Shown here: positions 35,670 through 43,528 of the stretch, piece after piece | Numbering within the stretch: position 1 is the stretch's first letter | Layout of the letters: each line of letters begins with the position of its first letter | Source: Paenibacillus sp. JZ16 | GTDB taxonomy: Bacteria; Bacillota; Bacilli; Paenibacillales; Paenibacillaceae | NCBI RefSeq assembly: GCF_015326965.1 | Contig: NZ_CP017659.1 | Span: 6,709,001-6,773,000 of the forward strand | Direction: 5' to 3' | DNA: 64,000 bases | Notes under the pieces: generated by a model | Databases searched by the model: none | Told to the model about the DNA's origin: nothing | Seen by the model: only the letters and a program-made list of their open reading frames with translations | Program-made: the position numbers and the translations under genes

Positions 35670-36971
35670 GTGTTTGATTTAAAAGCTAACGGTACCTCGG
35701 TTAAGACAGAAGTTGTTGCCGGGGCCACGACGTTTTTCACGATGGCGTATGTGACCGTTGTGAATCCGCTGATACTATCGCAAGCAGGTGTGCCCTTTGA
35801 GCAGAGCTTCACGGCTACGATTATTGCCGCTGTGATTGGTACACTGCTGATGGGGCTTGTAGCCCGCTACCCGATCGCTGTGGCGCCGGGGATGGGCTTG
35901 AATGCCTACTTCACCTATTCCGTTGTTCAGGGACACGCCGGACTTGGGTATATTGAAGCTTTCTCGGCGGTATTTATAGCCGGTATTCTGTTTTTGGTGT
36001 TATCGATGACTTCCCTGCGGCGCAGGCTGATTGAGATGATCCCGTCGAATCTGAAGCATGCGATTACGGTCGGTATTGGCCTGTTTATTGCTTTTATCGG
36101 TTTGCGGATGAGCGGCATCATTACAGCGCATCCGGACAATCTGGTAGCGCTCGGCGATCTGCACCAGCCATCGGTTGTACTGGCCTTGGTAGGACTTGCG
36201 GTTACGCTTGTGCTGCTGGCCCGCGATGTGAAAGGTGCCTTGTTTATCGGTATGATTATCACCGGGATTATTGCTTATTTTGCCGATATGCTGTCCTTTA
36301 CGAGCGGGATTATGTCGGTACCTGCGCTGCCGGAAGGCATCTTGGTATGGAACCCGATTACCGCTGCCTCGGATGTGATCAGGCATGGGCTCTATGCCGT
36401 TGTGTTCTCGTTCCTCCTGGTGACGCTGTTCGATACCACAGGTACGGTAGTTGGTGTGGCGGAGCAGGCGGGGCTGATGAAGGATAACAAGCTGCCTCGT
36501 GCAGAACGTGCCATGTTCTCCGATTCGGTGGCAACCGTGGCCGGATCCATGGTCGGTACAAGCCCGACCACCGCTTATGTTGAATCGGCAGCCGGCGTTG
36601 GCGCAGGCGGTCGGACTGGATTGACGGCGGTCGTCGTTGCCGCATTATTCGTGGTTGCCGCCTTTTTCAGTCCGCTGATCGGCGCGGTTGCCGGGTTATC
36701 CGCCATTACGGCACCTTCGCTCATCGTAGTGGGCTGCCTGATGCTGAGCAGCGTTCAGCACATCCGGTGGAATGATTTTGATGAAGCGTTCCCCGCGTTT
36801 CTTGTCATCCTGACCATGCCGCTTACGTCCAGCATCGCGACCGGGATCGCGCTCGGTTTTATTTCATACCCGCTGATGAAAATCGTGAAGGGCAAGTGGA
36901 AGGCGGTTCACCCGTTGATGTATATTTTTGCCGTGCTGTTCGTACTGCAGCTAGTCTTTGTCCCGCATTGA
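35670..36971 (+). CDS. NCS2 family purine permease (PbuG/PbuO-like)
   Basis: 433 residues from GTG 35670, seven bases after GGAGG; ATG 35652 is in frame but precedes the ribosome binding site. It begins KTEVVAGATTFFTMAYVTVVNP, contains APGMGLNAYF and DTTGTVVGVAEQAGL, and has about 12-14 membrane helices, the AzgA-like branch of NCS2. These transport hypoxanthine, guanine or adenine with protons. A perfect hairpin (GTCTGGC / GCCAGAC, 35625-35643) lies just upstream. No purine riboswitch core was found. Confidence 0.88.
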   Translation: MFDLKANGTSVKTEVVAGATTFFTMAYVTVVNPLILSQAGVPFEQSFTATIIAAVIGTLLMGLVARYPIAVAPGMGLNAYFTYSVVQGHAGLGYIEAFSAVFIAGILFLVLSMTSLRRRLIEMIPSNLKHAITVGIGLFIAFIGLRMSGIITAHPDNLVALGDLHQPSVVLALVGLAVTLVLLARDVKGALFIGMIITGIIAYFADMLSFTSGIMSVPALPEGILVWNPITAASDVIRHGLYAVVFSFLLVTLFDTTGTVVGVAEQAGLMKDNKLPRAERAMFSDSVATVAGSMVGTSPTTAYVESAAGVGAGGRTGLTAVVVAALFVVAAFFSPLIGAVAGLSAITAPSLIVVGCLMLSSVQHIRWNDFDEAFPAFLVILTMPLTSSIATGIALGFISYPLMKIVKGKWKAVHPLMYIFAVLFVLQLVFVPH

Positions 36972-36983
36972 TTTATACACGTG

Positions 36984-37025
36984 AAAATCCCCTGCCAGGC
37001 CTAAGCAGACCTGGCAGGGGATTTT
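36984..37025 (+). terminator. Strong bidirectional terminator
   Basis: Perfect 16-base stem AAAATCCCCTGCCAGG / CCTGGCAGGGGATTTT. It lies between the purine permease and the convergent glycolipid-binding gene and can serve both. Confidence 0.9.
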
Positions 37026-37202
37026 GGTGTATGCCGATAAAGTATTGCAGCCGAACACCGAATTCTCGCCGATGGATATTTTCTCCGAAAATGAGCGTGA
37101 GGCTTGCTTGTAACGGGTCGTGATGATGCTGCAACGGTTCCGGGTTGTTGTTTTCGTCCGGATACAGGGATGCTGCTCCTGGTGGCCATGGACGCATCGG
37201 GC

Positions 37203-37823
37203 TCAGCGAGCTCGGCTCCATACGTCCGCGTACTTCGTGACGAGGCCGTGCTCGTCAACCTCCAAATCCGCTTGATAGGCTCCATCGTTACTCTCATAAC
37301 GATAGGTATACTCGCCCGTACGCGTATATTGCTGGGGAAGGGGGGCAATGGTTAGACTCGGGAACTGAATCCAAACGGCCGTCATGGACGCGCTCTCTCC
37401 AGGCCTCAGCTTCAAGCGTCGGATCGGCAAGGAATTGGTGGAGGGGGTAATTCCGAGGTCAATGTCGGTCACGCCGGCAAATGCGGTGAGCTCGGTATCG
37501 CCGTCCCACCAGCGGCCGTCATTATCCCGCTCCAGGTGAAGGGACTGAACTTCCGTGCCGATTGAGAGCTTAATCTTTACCTTCCGGGTCTGCCAACTGC
37601 GGGTGGTTTCAACCTCATAGGAGCAGTGAAGCGGCCGGCCTTCCAGGCTGGCTACGACCATTCCGGTGAGCGTAAATCGGTGATGATGTCGATAGAGCCG
37701 ACCATGCTCCAGAGAGGGGAGATCGTGTCTGTTCCAGAGCAGCGACTGCAGGAGCTGATCCGAGTTTGTGTTCAATAGTCCGTTTGGTTTCATTTCTTCT
37801 TCAACGTGCATATTGTCGTTCAT
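37203..37823 (-). CDS. Putative glycolipid-binding protein
   Basis: 206 residues. WWDGDTELTAFAGVTDIDLG, TPSTNSLPIRRL, QQYTRTGEYTYRY and LEVDEHGLVTKYADVW match the glycolipid-binding domain family (Pseudomonas PA1994-like), a split barrel related to lipoprotein-carrier folds. There is no signal peptide, so it is cytoplasmic. Its function is unknown beyond the structural analogy. Its upstream region (37824-38108) may hold one small reading frame, and the nearest leftward promoter candidate is at 38116-38145. Confidence 0.8.
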   Translation of the reverse strand: MNDNMHVEEEMKPNGLLNTNSDQLLQSLLWNRHDLPSLEHGRLYRHHHRFTLTGMVVASLEGRPLHCSYEVETTRSWQTRKVKIKLSIGTEVQSLHLERDNDGRWWDGDTELTAFAGVTDIDLGITPSTNSLPIRRLKLRPGESASMTAVWIQFPSLTIAPLPQQYTRTGEYTYRYESNDGAYQADLEVDEHGLVTKYADVWSRAR

Positions 37824-37871
37824 GTGAGATCCCGTCCTTTATCAAAAGAGTATGAATGCGCATACATTCCC

Positions 37872-38108
37872 TTAACTTCGTTTACCTCGTAATTTGCTTA
37901 GTCCCCGTATACTTGCAGTTGTACCTTTTCCTTGTTTCGAGCCGTGCTCTGATCCTCTCTTAAATCCATTGCGGGGGTGACCGCTTGTGCTTCTCGCCCT
38001 GCTTCTCCAACTGCGGATATCCCGTTCCCGCGCATCAAGCAAAAGCGGTAGAATGACGCAGTCCTTGCAGACAGCAGCTCTTCCTAGGTTTGCAGTGGAG
38101 ACGTTCAT
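37872..38108 (-). CDS. Possible small basic protein
   Basis: A 78-residue reading frame from ATG 38108 on the minus strand, starting MNVSTANLGRAAVCKDC and ending in a Lys/Arg/Gly/Ser-rich tail. It has one CxxC motif and no recognised domain. The ATG falls at the transcription start predicted by the -10 box at 38116, so it would be leaderless. It is the only coding candidate in the 489-base gap 37824-38312 and may be chance. Confidence 0.25.
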   Translation of the reverse strand: MNVSTANLGRAAVCKDCVILPLLLDARERDIRSWRSRARSTSGHPRNGFKRGSEHGSKQGKGTTASIRGLSKLRGKRS

Positions 38109-38115
38109 CCTCACC

Positions 38116-38145
38116 ATCATATACAAACATATGTTTGTTATGCAA
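38116..38145 (-). promoter_or_regulatory. Leftward promoter with palindromic operator in the spacer
   Basis: On the minus strand TTGCAT, an 18-base spacer and TATGAT. The spacer is almost filled by the perfect palindrome ACAAACATATGTTTGT (38123-38138). It matches the Firmicute LexA box CGAACATATGTTCG at 12 of 14 positions, so a LexA-like or other dimeric repressor is possible. Confidence 0.35.
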
Positions 38146-38232
38146 CTGATAAATACAGAGTATGACAAAATACGAATTCAGACAAAGGAACTTTAGGTAG
38201 TTTCACCAGATATGCTGTAAGCTTTTTTTTCT

Positions 38233-38266
38233 TCTTGATAGTTTTCTGATAATTACCGCTTATAGT
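38233..38266 (+). promoter_or_regulatory. Nisin-box-like promoter of the immunity operon
   Basis: TCTTGA (38233) and TCTGA (38245) form a direct repeat at -35, followed by exactly 11 bases and TATAGT (38261-38266). The nisA promoter has TCTGA repeats and an 11-base gap to its TACAAT -10 box. No ordinary TTGACA box is present, which fits activation by a NisR/SpaR-type regulator such as the one encoded at 41120. Confidence 0.5.
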
Positions 38267-38312
38267 CAAACGTAGCCACAAATGAGATGGATTTACGAAA
38301 GGAGTTTGATTT

Positions 38313-38804
38313 ATGGGGAAGTCTTTCAAGCGTTGGCTCGTCTTGACGTTCAGCATATTTATTCTATTAACAGGATGCGGGAGCCTGAAAGATTTCACAC
38401 AAAAGGTGATAGATGAAACAGAAAAAACCGCCCATTTTACATTGGATCTCGAGGAGGATACTCCATATACCATTGAGCAGCTCATCGATGATGGCCAGTT
38501 GGACAGAGTTGTTTTTGGCGGAAGACTGTATGAACTAAAGGATGAAGTCAATCCGAAGTCCAAGGGAGAGTATCTAGGGTTCATTGGGCAGACGCATTAT
38601 GTGGATCAAGAGGGGAAGAGGTGGACAGAAGAGGAGCTAAAGAAGCCATATGTTTACTACAATCCGAAAGACATTCGAGAGAAACAGCCTTTGACCTACG
38701 GTTCCGCCTATCGATACAAACGGCAGCCTGAAGGCAGTTTCGACCTGATTATCATTGAGCTCAACAAAAAGCTTTTTCAAGCCAAGATGGTGCAGGGGGA
38801 TTAG
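38313..38804 (+). CDS. Lantibiotic immunity lipoprotein (NisI/SpaI-like)
   Basis: 163 residues with a lipoprotein signal peptide: KSFKRW, a hydrophobic stretch, then the lipobox LLTGC (Cys about residue 22). The mature part has GGRLYELKDEV, GEYLGFIGQ and REKQPLTYGSAYRYKR, ending IIIELNKKLFQAKM, a pattern like NisI/SpaI repeats. Such proteins sit on the outer face of the membrane and bind the lantibiotic. An AAAGGAG ribosome binding site precedes the ATG. It is the first gene of a lanI-FEG-RK series. Assignment rests partly on context. Confidence 0.6.
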   Translation: MGKSFKRWLVLTFSIFILLTGCGSLKDFTQKVIDETEKTAHFTLDLEEDTPYTIEQLIDDGQLDRVVFGGRLYELKDEVNPKSKGEYLGFIGQTHYVDQEGKRWTEEELKKPYVYYNPKDIREKQPLTYGSAYRYKRQPEGSFDLIIIELNKKLFQAKMVQGD

Positions 38805-38848
38805 GGATTATCGCATCTTTGAAACATTTATTATGAAAGGATGAATGA

Positions 38849-39568
38849 TTGTTGAAGGGTCAATTGTTAGAAATGAAGAAGGTCTCAAAAAGCTTTGGTA
38901 AGGAAAAAGTCGTAAAAGAGCTGTCGTTGCAGGTGCCTGAAAATTCCATATATGGATTGCTCGGCCCTAATGGAGCCGGAAAGTCCACCACACTTAAGAT
39001 GCTGACCGGCATCATTACGCCGACATCCGGCAGCATTTGGTTTGATGGTCATATCTGGAGTCGGCGGGACCTTGGCCAAATCGGAGCGCTGATCGAATCC
39101 CCACCCATTTATGAAAATTTAACAGCTTTCGAAAATTTGAAGGTTCGGAGTCTGCTGCTCGGACTGCCGGACTCTCGGATCAAGGAAGTTTTAAATATTG
39201 TAGATCTTCAGTATACCGGCAAAAAAACGGCAAGCCAATTTTCTATGGGGATGAAACAGCGGCTAGGTATAGCGATTGCCCTTCTGAATCGTCCCCGGTT
39301 GCTTATCCTGGATGAGCCTACCAACGGCTTGGACCCGGTTGGAATTCATGAACTTAGGGAGCTTATTCGTACCTTCCCCCGTCTAGGTATGACCGTGATT
39401 CTCTCAAGCCATATACTGTCCGAGGTTGAACAAATCGCCGATCGTATCGGTATCATCAGCCAAGGCGTTTTGGGATATCAGGGAGAGATCCAATCAGGAC
39501 AAAATTTGGAGCAGTTATTTATGGACGTGGTTGCTGCCCATAGGATCAGAGGTGGGGTAGTACAATGA
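38849..39568 (+). CDS. Lantibiotic protection ABC transporter, ATP-binding subunit (LanF)
   Basis: 239 residues from TTG 38849. Walker A LLGPNGAGKSTT, signature FSMGMKQRLGIA and Walker B LLILDEPTNGLDP are present. The Q-loop position reads GALIESPPIYENLT: a Glu replaces Gln. This 'E-loop' is a known mark of lantibiotic immunity exporters (NisF, SpaF, NukF). It energises LanEG to expel the peptide from the membrane. It overlaps lanE by four bases (ATGA). Confidence 0.85.
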   Translation: MLKGQLLEMKKVSKSFGKEKVVKELSLQVPENSIYGLLGPNGAGKSTTLKMLTGIITPTSGSIWFDGHIWSRRDLGQIGALIESPPIYENLTAFENLKVRSLLLGLPDSRIKEVLNIVDLQYTGKKTASQFSMGMKQRLGIAIALLNRPRLLILDEPTNGLDPVGIHELRELIRTFPRLGMTVILSSHILSEVEQIADRIGIISQGVLGYQGEIQSGQNLEQLFMDVVAAHRIRGGVVQ

Positions 39569-40296
39569 TGGATTTCCTTCGGTCAGAACATCTGAAACTG
39601 AAACGCACATTCTCATTGAAGCTGCTTATCCTAGTCCCTTTCGCAAATGTGGCATTTTCTTTCATCATGAATCCCATGTATTTTGTATCCAATACGATCA
39701 ATTGGTGGTCCATTCTGTTCCTGCCGCTCACGATTGCGCTATGGTGCTGCCTGACACATCAAAAGGAACAGCGAGCTTCGAGTTATTCCGGCGTCTATCT
39801 GCTACCGGTTTCTGTGAAAAAAATATGGTTTGCGAAGCAGTTAGTAATTTCTATCTATTCCCTTGCTGCGATGATGGTTTATCTTGTTGTAATGGGCATT
39901 GCCGGCATGCTGTTATCCGGAGAGCTTATCGTTAATGTTAGGACTCTTGTGGCTGTTTTGGTACTCTGGATCACAACGCTTTGGGAAATTCCTTTGTGTT
40001 TATGGCTGGCTCGGAAATGGGGAGCGGCCTTGGCCATGGGATTCAACATTGTGTGTGCATTGGGGTTTGGAATTCTGCTCTCTGCTCGGACGTTATGGTG
40101 GGCATGTCCATGGAGTTGGTCCATTCGGCTGATGTCTCCGGTTGTCAAGGTACATCCCAATGGAACCTTGCTTGAACAAGGACATCCCCTTCTTGAGTTG
40201 CAGGTTCTTCCGATTGGAATCGGTTTGTCGATATTGCTGACCCTACTCCTATGTTTATGGACGATGCAGCGATTTGAGCCACAAAAAAGCGCATAA
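39565..40296 (+). CDS. Lantibiotic protection ABC transporter, permease subunit LanE-like
   Basis: 243 residues with six hydrophobic segments and the opening DFLRSEHLKLKRTFSLKLL, typical of the MutE/EpiE/SpaE permeases (N-terminal basic helix then TM1). Start overlaps the lanF stop; a GGTGGGG ribosome binding site lies inside lanF. It forms the membrane channel with LanG. Confidence 0.8.
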   Translation: MMDFLRSEHLKLKRTFSLKLLILVPFANVAFSFIMNPMYFVSNTINWWSILFLPLTIALWCCLTHQKEQRASSYSGVYLLPVSVKKIWFAKQLVISIYSLAAMMVYLVVMGIAGMLLSGELIVNVRTLVAVLVLWITTLWEIPLCLWLARKWGAALAMGFNIVCALGFGILLSARTLWWACPWSWSIRLMSPVVKVHPNGTLLEQGHPLLELQVLPIGIGLSILLTLLLCLWTMQRFEPQKSA

Positions 40297-40321
40297 ACAA
40301 TAGGGAGGGTAAAGTAGGAGT

Positions 40322-41089
40322 ATGAGTTTGTGGAGATGTTTAAGAGCGGATTTGTTAAAGCTTCGAAGAACCAAGATTTTATGGATTCATGTTGCGATTC
40401 CAGTCGTATGTGCAGTGCTTTTTCTGGGTTACTTCCATGGTAGAAAGATGGATTCTTTTCAGATGTATTCCTTTTACATGGAGAGCATCGGCGTTGCACT
40501 GCCCTTGCTTCTTGGGATGATCACCGGCTTGATGGTTTACCAAGAAAGACGTGCAGGGCACTTTCAAGTACTTCTTAGTGGTTCCGCATCCCGCTTATCA
40601 GGATATACGAGCAAGCTGCTGCTCTTGATTTTATTCGAGGCTTTTTCGATTCTTTTGGCTGTAGTACTATGGGTAGCAGGGATGAAATGGGTATTGCACT
40701 TGACCGATATTCCTTTGTGGAGTTACTTTTACGGATGGCTTTGGCTTACAGGTTCCAGTCTATTGATATGGATCGTACAACTTTTTTCAGCCTTTATGTT
40801 TGGAATGGGTGCTTCGATTCTATTGGGAGGCGCAGGGCTTCTGTTATCGGCACTTATGGCGACAGGGTTGGGAGATGGGATATGGATGTATGTCCCTTGG
40901 GCCTGGGGAGTTCGTTTCAGTGGGTTAACCGGCCTATTGCAAGAAGGAACCTTGCCGATGGAATTGGTGGACTATGTTCAAGATGAGTTAAAGCAGGGGC
41001 TTGTGTTTGCGACTTTGCTAACTTTAGCCGGTCTGGTTTTAAGTATGATCTGGTTTCGCCGATGGGAAGGCAAGCAAGCGCATGAATAG
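40322..41089 (+). CDS. Lantibiotic protection ABC transporter, permease subunit LanG-like
   Basis: 255 residues, six membrane segments, beginning LWRCLRADLLKLRRTKILW like the MutG/SpaG family. It is similar in design to the preceding permease but divergent in sequence, as expected for the LanE/LanG pair. The ribosome binding site is GGGAGG about 11 bases before the ATG. The two-component genes follow after 30 bases. Confidence 0.8.
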   Translation: MSLWRCLRADLLKLRRTKILWIHVAIPVVCAVLFLGYFHGRKMDSFQMYSFYMESIGVALPLLLGMITGLMVYQERRAGHFQVLLSGSASRLSGYTSKLLLLILFEAFSILLAVVLWVAGMKWVLHLTDIPLWSYFYGWLWLTGSSLLIWIVQLFSAFMFGMGASILLGGAGLLLSALMATGLGDGIWMYVPWAWGVRFSGLTGLLQEGTLPMELVDYVQDELKQGLVFATLLTLAGLVLSMIWFRRWEGKQAHE

Positions 41090-41119
41090 GCTGTTATTAT
41101 AGGGAAAGACGTGATAGAA

Positions 41120-41788
41120 ATGGCCAAAATCTTGGCGATTGACGACGACTCTGACATTTTAGCATTAATATCCAATATTTTGCATCGCGACCAACATGTC
41201 GTGATAACCCTTCAGGAAGTTACAGACATTAATCCAGAATTTTTTCAAGAATACGATCTGATCCTTTTGGACGTCATGATGCCTTATGTGGATGGCTTTG
41301 AGCTATGCAGGAGGATTCGGGGGTTTGTCAGCTGCCCCATTCTCTTTCTTACAGCCAAATCCCAAGAGGAGGATGTGGTTAACGGCTTGATGACGGGAGG
41401 GGATGATTATATTGCAAAACCGTTTGGCGTAAAAGAGCTGCGTGCGCGGGTAAATGCCCATTTGCGGAGGGAATCCCGGGAAAAGAACGTATCGAGGATG
41501 ACCGTCGCGGGGGTTACTTTTGATTATGACGCCAAAGAAGTGTGGGTGGGGGAGCAACAGGTTCGGTTAACCCCCAATGAGTATAAGATATGCGAAATGC
41601 TTGCCAGACGGAAGGAGCGGGTATTCAGCCGGGAAGAAATCCATCAAGAGATATATGGAATCGATGGGGATGCCCTGTTTACTACGATTACGGAGTTTAT
41701 ACGGTCAATCCGCAGTAAATTTAATGCGTGTGGAGTGTCTCCGATCTCGACGGTCTGGGGAGTGGGCTACCGATGGCAAAACGACTGA
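41120..41788 (+). CDS. SpaR/NisR-like response regulator
   Basis: 222 residues from ATG 41120; GTG 41111 is an alternative. The OmpR-type receiver has DDD near residue 10, the phospho-acceptor in LILLDVMMP, the LTAKSQ switch Thr and the KPF lysine. A winged-helix DNA-binding domain follows (VRLTPNEYKICEMLARRKERVFSREEIHQEIYG). It likely activates the promoter at 38233. It overlaps the kinase gene by 16 bases. Confidence 0.85.
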   Translation: MAKILAIDDDSDILALISNILHRDQHVVITLQEVTDINPEFFQEYDLILLDVMMPYVDGFELCRRIRGFVSCPILFLTAKSQEEDVVNGLMTGGDDYIAKPFGVKELRARVNAHLRRESREKNVSRMTVAGVTFDYDAKEVWVGEQQVRLTPNEYKICEMLARRKERVFSREEIHQEIYGIDGDALFTTITEFIRSIRSKFNACGVSPISTVWGVGYRWQND

Positions 41789-43164
41789 AACAGACAACTC
41801 TACGTGTAGAGCTGCTCAAATACGTCATTTCATTAACCGTGTGTCTCGTTTCAATCGTACTTATAGGCGTATTCCTAAACCAGCTCGCCATTAATTCAGG
41901 GCTTGTGGTAAACGCTAATTATGATGAACGACGCGTGCTTGAAGCTGAGTCGATGATACAGGAAACTCCCCAATTCAAGAGGGAGCTGGTTCCCGATGAG
42001 ATCCCGTTCGTTGTGCTGAAAAAGCCTGCGCTTGAAGTGGTAGATGGATCACTGGATGCTGCGGGAATGTCCTCGGCCATTCGGGCGATCCAGAACAGGA
42101 CGGCTTACCAGGGACAATCGGTATACCGGGTCGTTGAGAGAGAGGATGCATACGTTGTTTTACATTATAAGGTTCGTACGCGCTTTACCTCACCGTTTTT
42201 AAGGGAGCATTTTCCGGATTATGAAGTGACAACCATCGCGCTGGGCATTGTATTGATCATAGGTGTGGTGTTGGCTGTCACTTCGGTGTTCGCGAGGAGA
42301 CTTCAACGCCAATTCGACCGTATACAGGAGCTGACCCGAAGCATTCAAAACCAGGATCTGAGTCTGGAAGCGCAGGGGTCCCCGATTAAAGAATTCGATG
42401 ATGTCATGACCTCCCTTCAGGAGATGGCAAAGGCGTTAGAGGCCTCACTGAAAGCGCAGTGGAAAACAGAAACTCGAAAGCGGGAACAAATCGCTGCCTT
42501 GGCCCATGATATCAAGATTCCGGTAACGATTATTAAAGGAAATGCCGAACTGTTAAATCTTGATGAACAGAGCGAGGAGCATGCGGGATATACCGAATAT
42601 ATCTTGAATGCGAGCAATAGGATCGAACATTATGTTAACATGCTTATTCAACTGTCCAAGGCCGAGCAGGACATGGCGATCATTAAGAAACCGACCTGTC
42701 TTAAGGATTTTATAGATGAACTCGTTCAGGACTTTACGGGTTATATCGGACATCGGAGGATTGAGCTTGAATTCGATGTTATGGAAGGATTGAAGATTGA
42801 ACAGTCGACGATCTACATAGACAAAGCGCTGCTTCATCGAGCATTGATGAATATCTTGACAAATGCCGTGGATTATTCGCCTGATGGAGGGAAGATAGGA
42901 CTCACGTTAATCAAGCGAGACCAACTCCTGTCATTTCGTGTGACTGACAGCGGACCGGGCTTTACCCTTGAGGACCTCGAGCAGGCTACCCAGTTGTTTT
43001 ACATGGGAGACAAGAGCCGCACAGCTACAGGACACTACGGAATCGGGTTGACCTTTGCCAGCAATGTTGCAAAGCTCCATCATGGAACTTTAACGCTTCG
43101 CAATCTTCAATGGCAGGGTGGAGCTGAGGTTACATTTCGAATTCCCATCGATCGAAGTCACTGA
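41773..43164 (+). CDS. SpaK/NisK-like sensor histidine kinase
   Basis: 463 residues from ATG 41773. Two membrane helices (about 15-38 and 155-178) enclose an extracellular sensor of about 120 residues. A HAMP-like linker follows, then the H-box LAHDIKIPVTIIKGNAELL, N-box ILTNAVDYSPDGG and G-boxes VTDSGPGF and GIGLTFA. This matches the lantibiotic-sensing EnvZ-like class. The signal is presumably a lantibiotic or related cell-wall stress. The end of the gene may overlap a minus-strand frame at 43130. Confidence 0.83.
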   Translation: MAKRLKQTTLRVELLKYVISLTVCLVSIVLIGVFLNQLAINSGLVVNANYDERRVLEAESMIQETPQFKRELVPDEIPFVVLKKPALEVVDGSLDAAGMSSAIRAIQNRTAYQGQSVYRVVEREDAYVVLHYKVRTRFTSPFLREHFPDYEVTTIALGIVLIIGVVLAVTSVFARRLQRQFDRIQELTRSIQNQDLSLEAQGSPIKEFDDVMTSLQEMAKALEASLKAQWKTETRKREQIAALAHDIKIPVTIIKGNAELLNLDEQSEEHAGYTEYILNASNRIEHYVNMLIQLSKAEQDMAIIKKPTCLKDFIDELVQDFTGYIGHRRIELEFDVMEGLKIEQSTIYIDKALLHRALMNILTNAVDYSPDGGKIGLTLIKRDQLLSFRVTDSGPGFTLEDLEQATQLFYMGDKSRTATGHYGIGLTFASNVAKLHHGTLTLRNLQWQGGAEVTFRIPIDRSH

Positions 43165-43423
43165 CTCCGTGGCTTCGGTCTATTTGATTTTCCATGATTT
43201 GGAGGGGCTGTACCGAATTAATTTCCGGAGCAGTCCCTTCATCGTGTGACTTTCCGATATGCCGAAGAAACATTATGTTATTTGGAGCAACATCGAAGCC
43301 AGAGCAAGCAGGGCAAACACTTTCCCCGGGTGAGCTGATGGATACTACTCCTCGGTTCTTAACCAGCACTCCACAGAAACACGATCGGTTGAAAATCCCG
43401 CATTGCACCAGAACCCCACCCAT
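43130..43423 (-). CDS. Possible cysteine-containing small protein, unrecognised
   Basis: A 97-residue minus-strand frame from ATG 43423, convergent with the kinase gene and filling most of the 364-base gap 43165-43528. It has the cysteine pattern QCGIFNRSCFC and CPAC, and DEGTAPEINSVQP further on. Codon choice looks natural but there is no clear ribosome binding site. The same frame is open up to 43546. I see no LanA leader motif. It may be a remnant. Confidence 0.3.
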   Translation of the reverse strand: MGGVLVQCGIFNRSCFCGVLVKNRGVVSISSPGESVCPACSGFDVAPNNIMFLRHIGKSHDEGTAPEINSVQPLQIMENQIDRSHGVSDFDRWEFEM

Positions 43424-43528
43424 AAAACGCTTATTCCGTATATGGACTTGAAAACGTATGTGAAGTAATATGAAAAGATCGTATATCTCATACGGCATCA
43501 TTTCATCAAGAGTAGGGGTACAGCTTCC

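Noticed and set aside
43165..43528. Search for a lantibiotic precursor (LanA) near the immunity genes
   Set aside because: No small frame with an FNLD/ELDLD-type leader and a Ser/Thr/Cys-rich core was found here or in 37824-38312.
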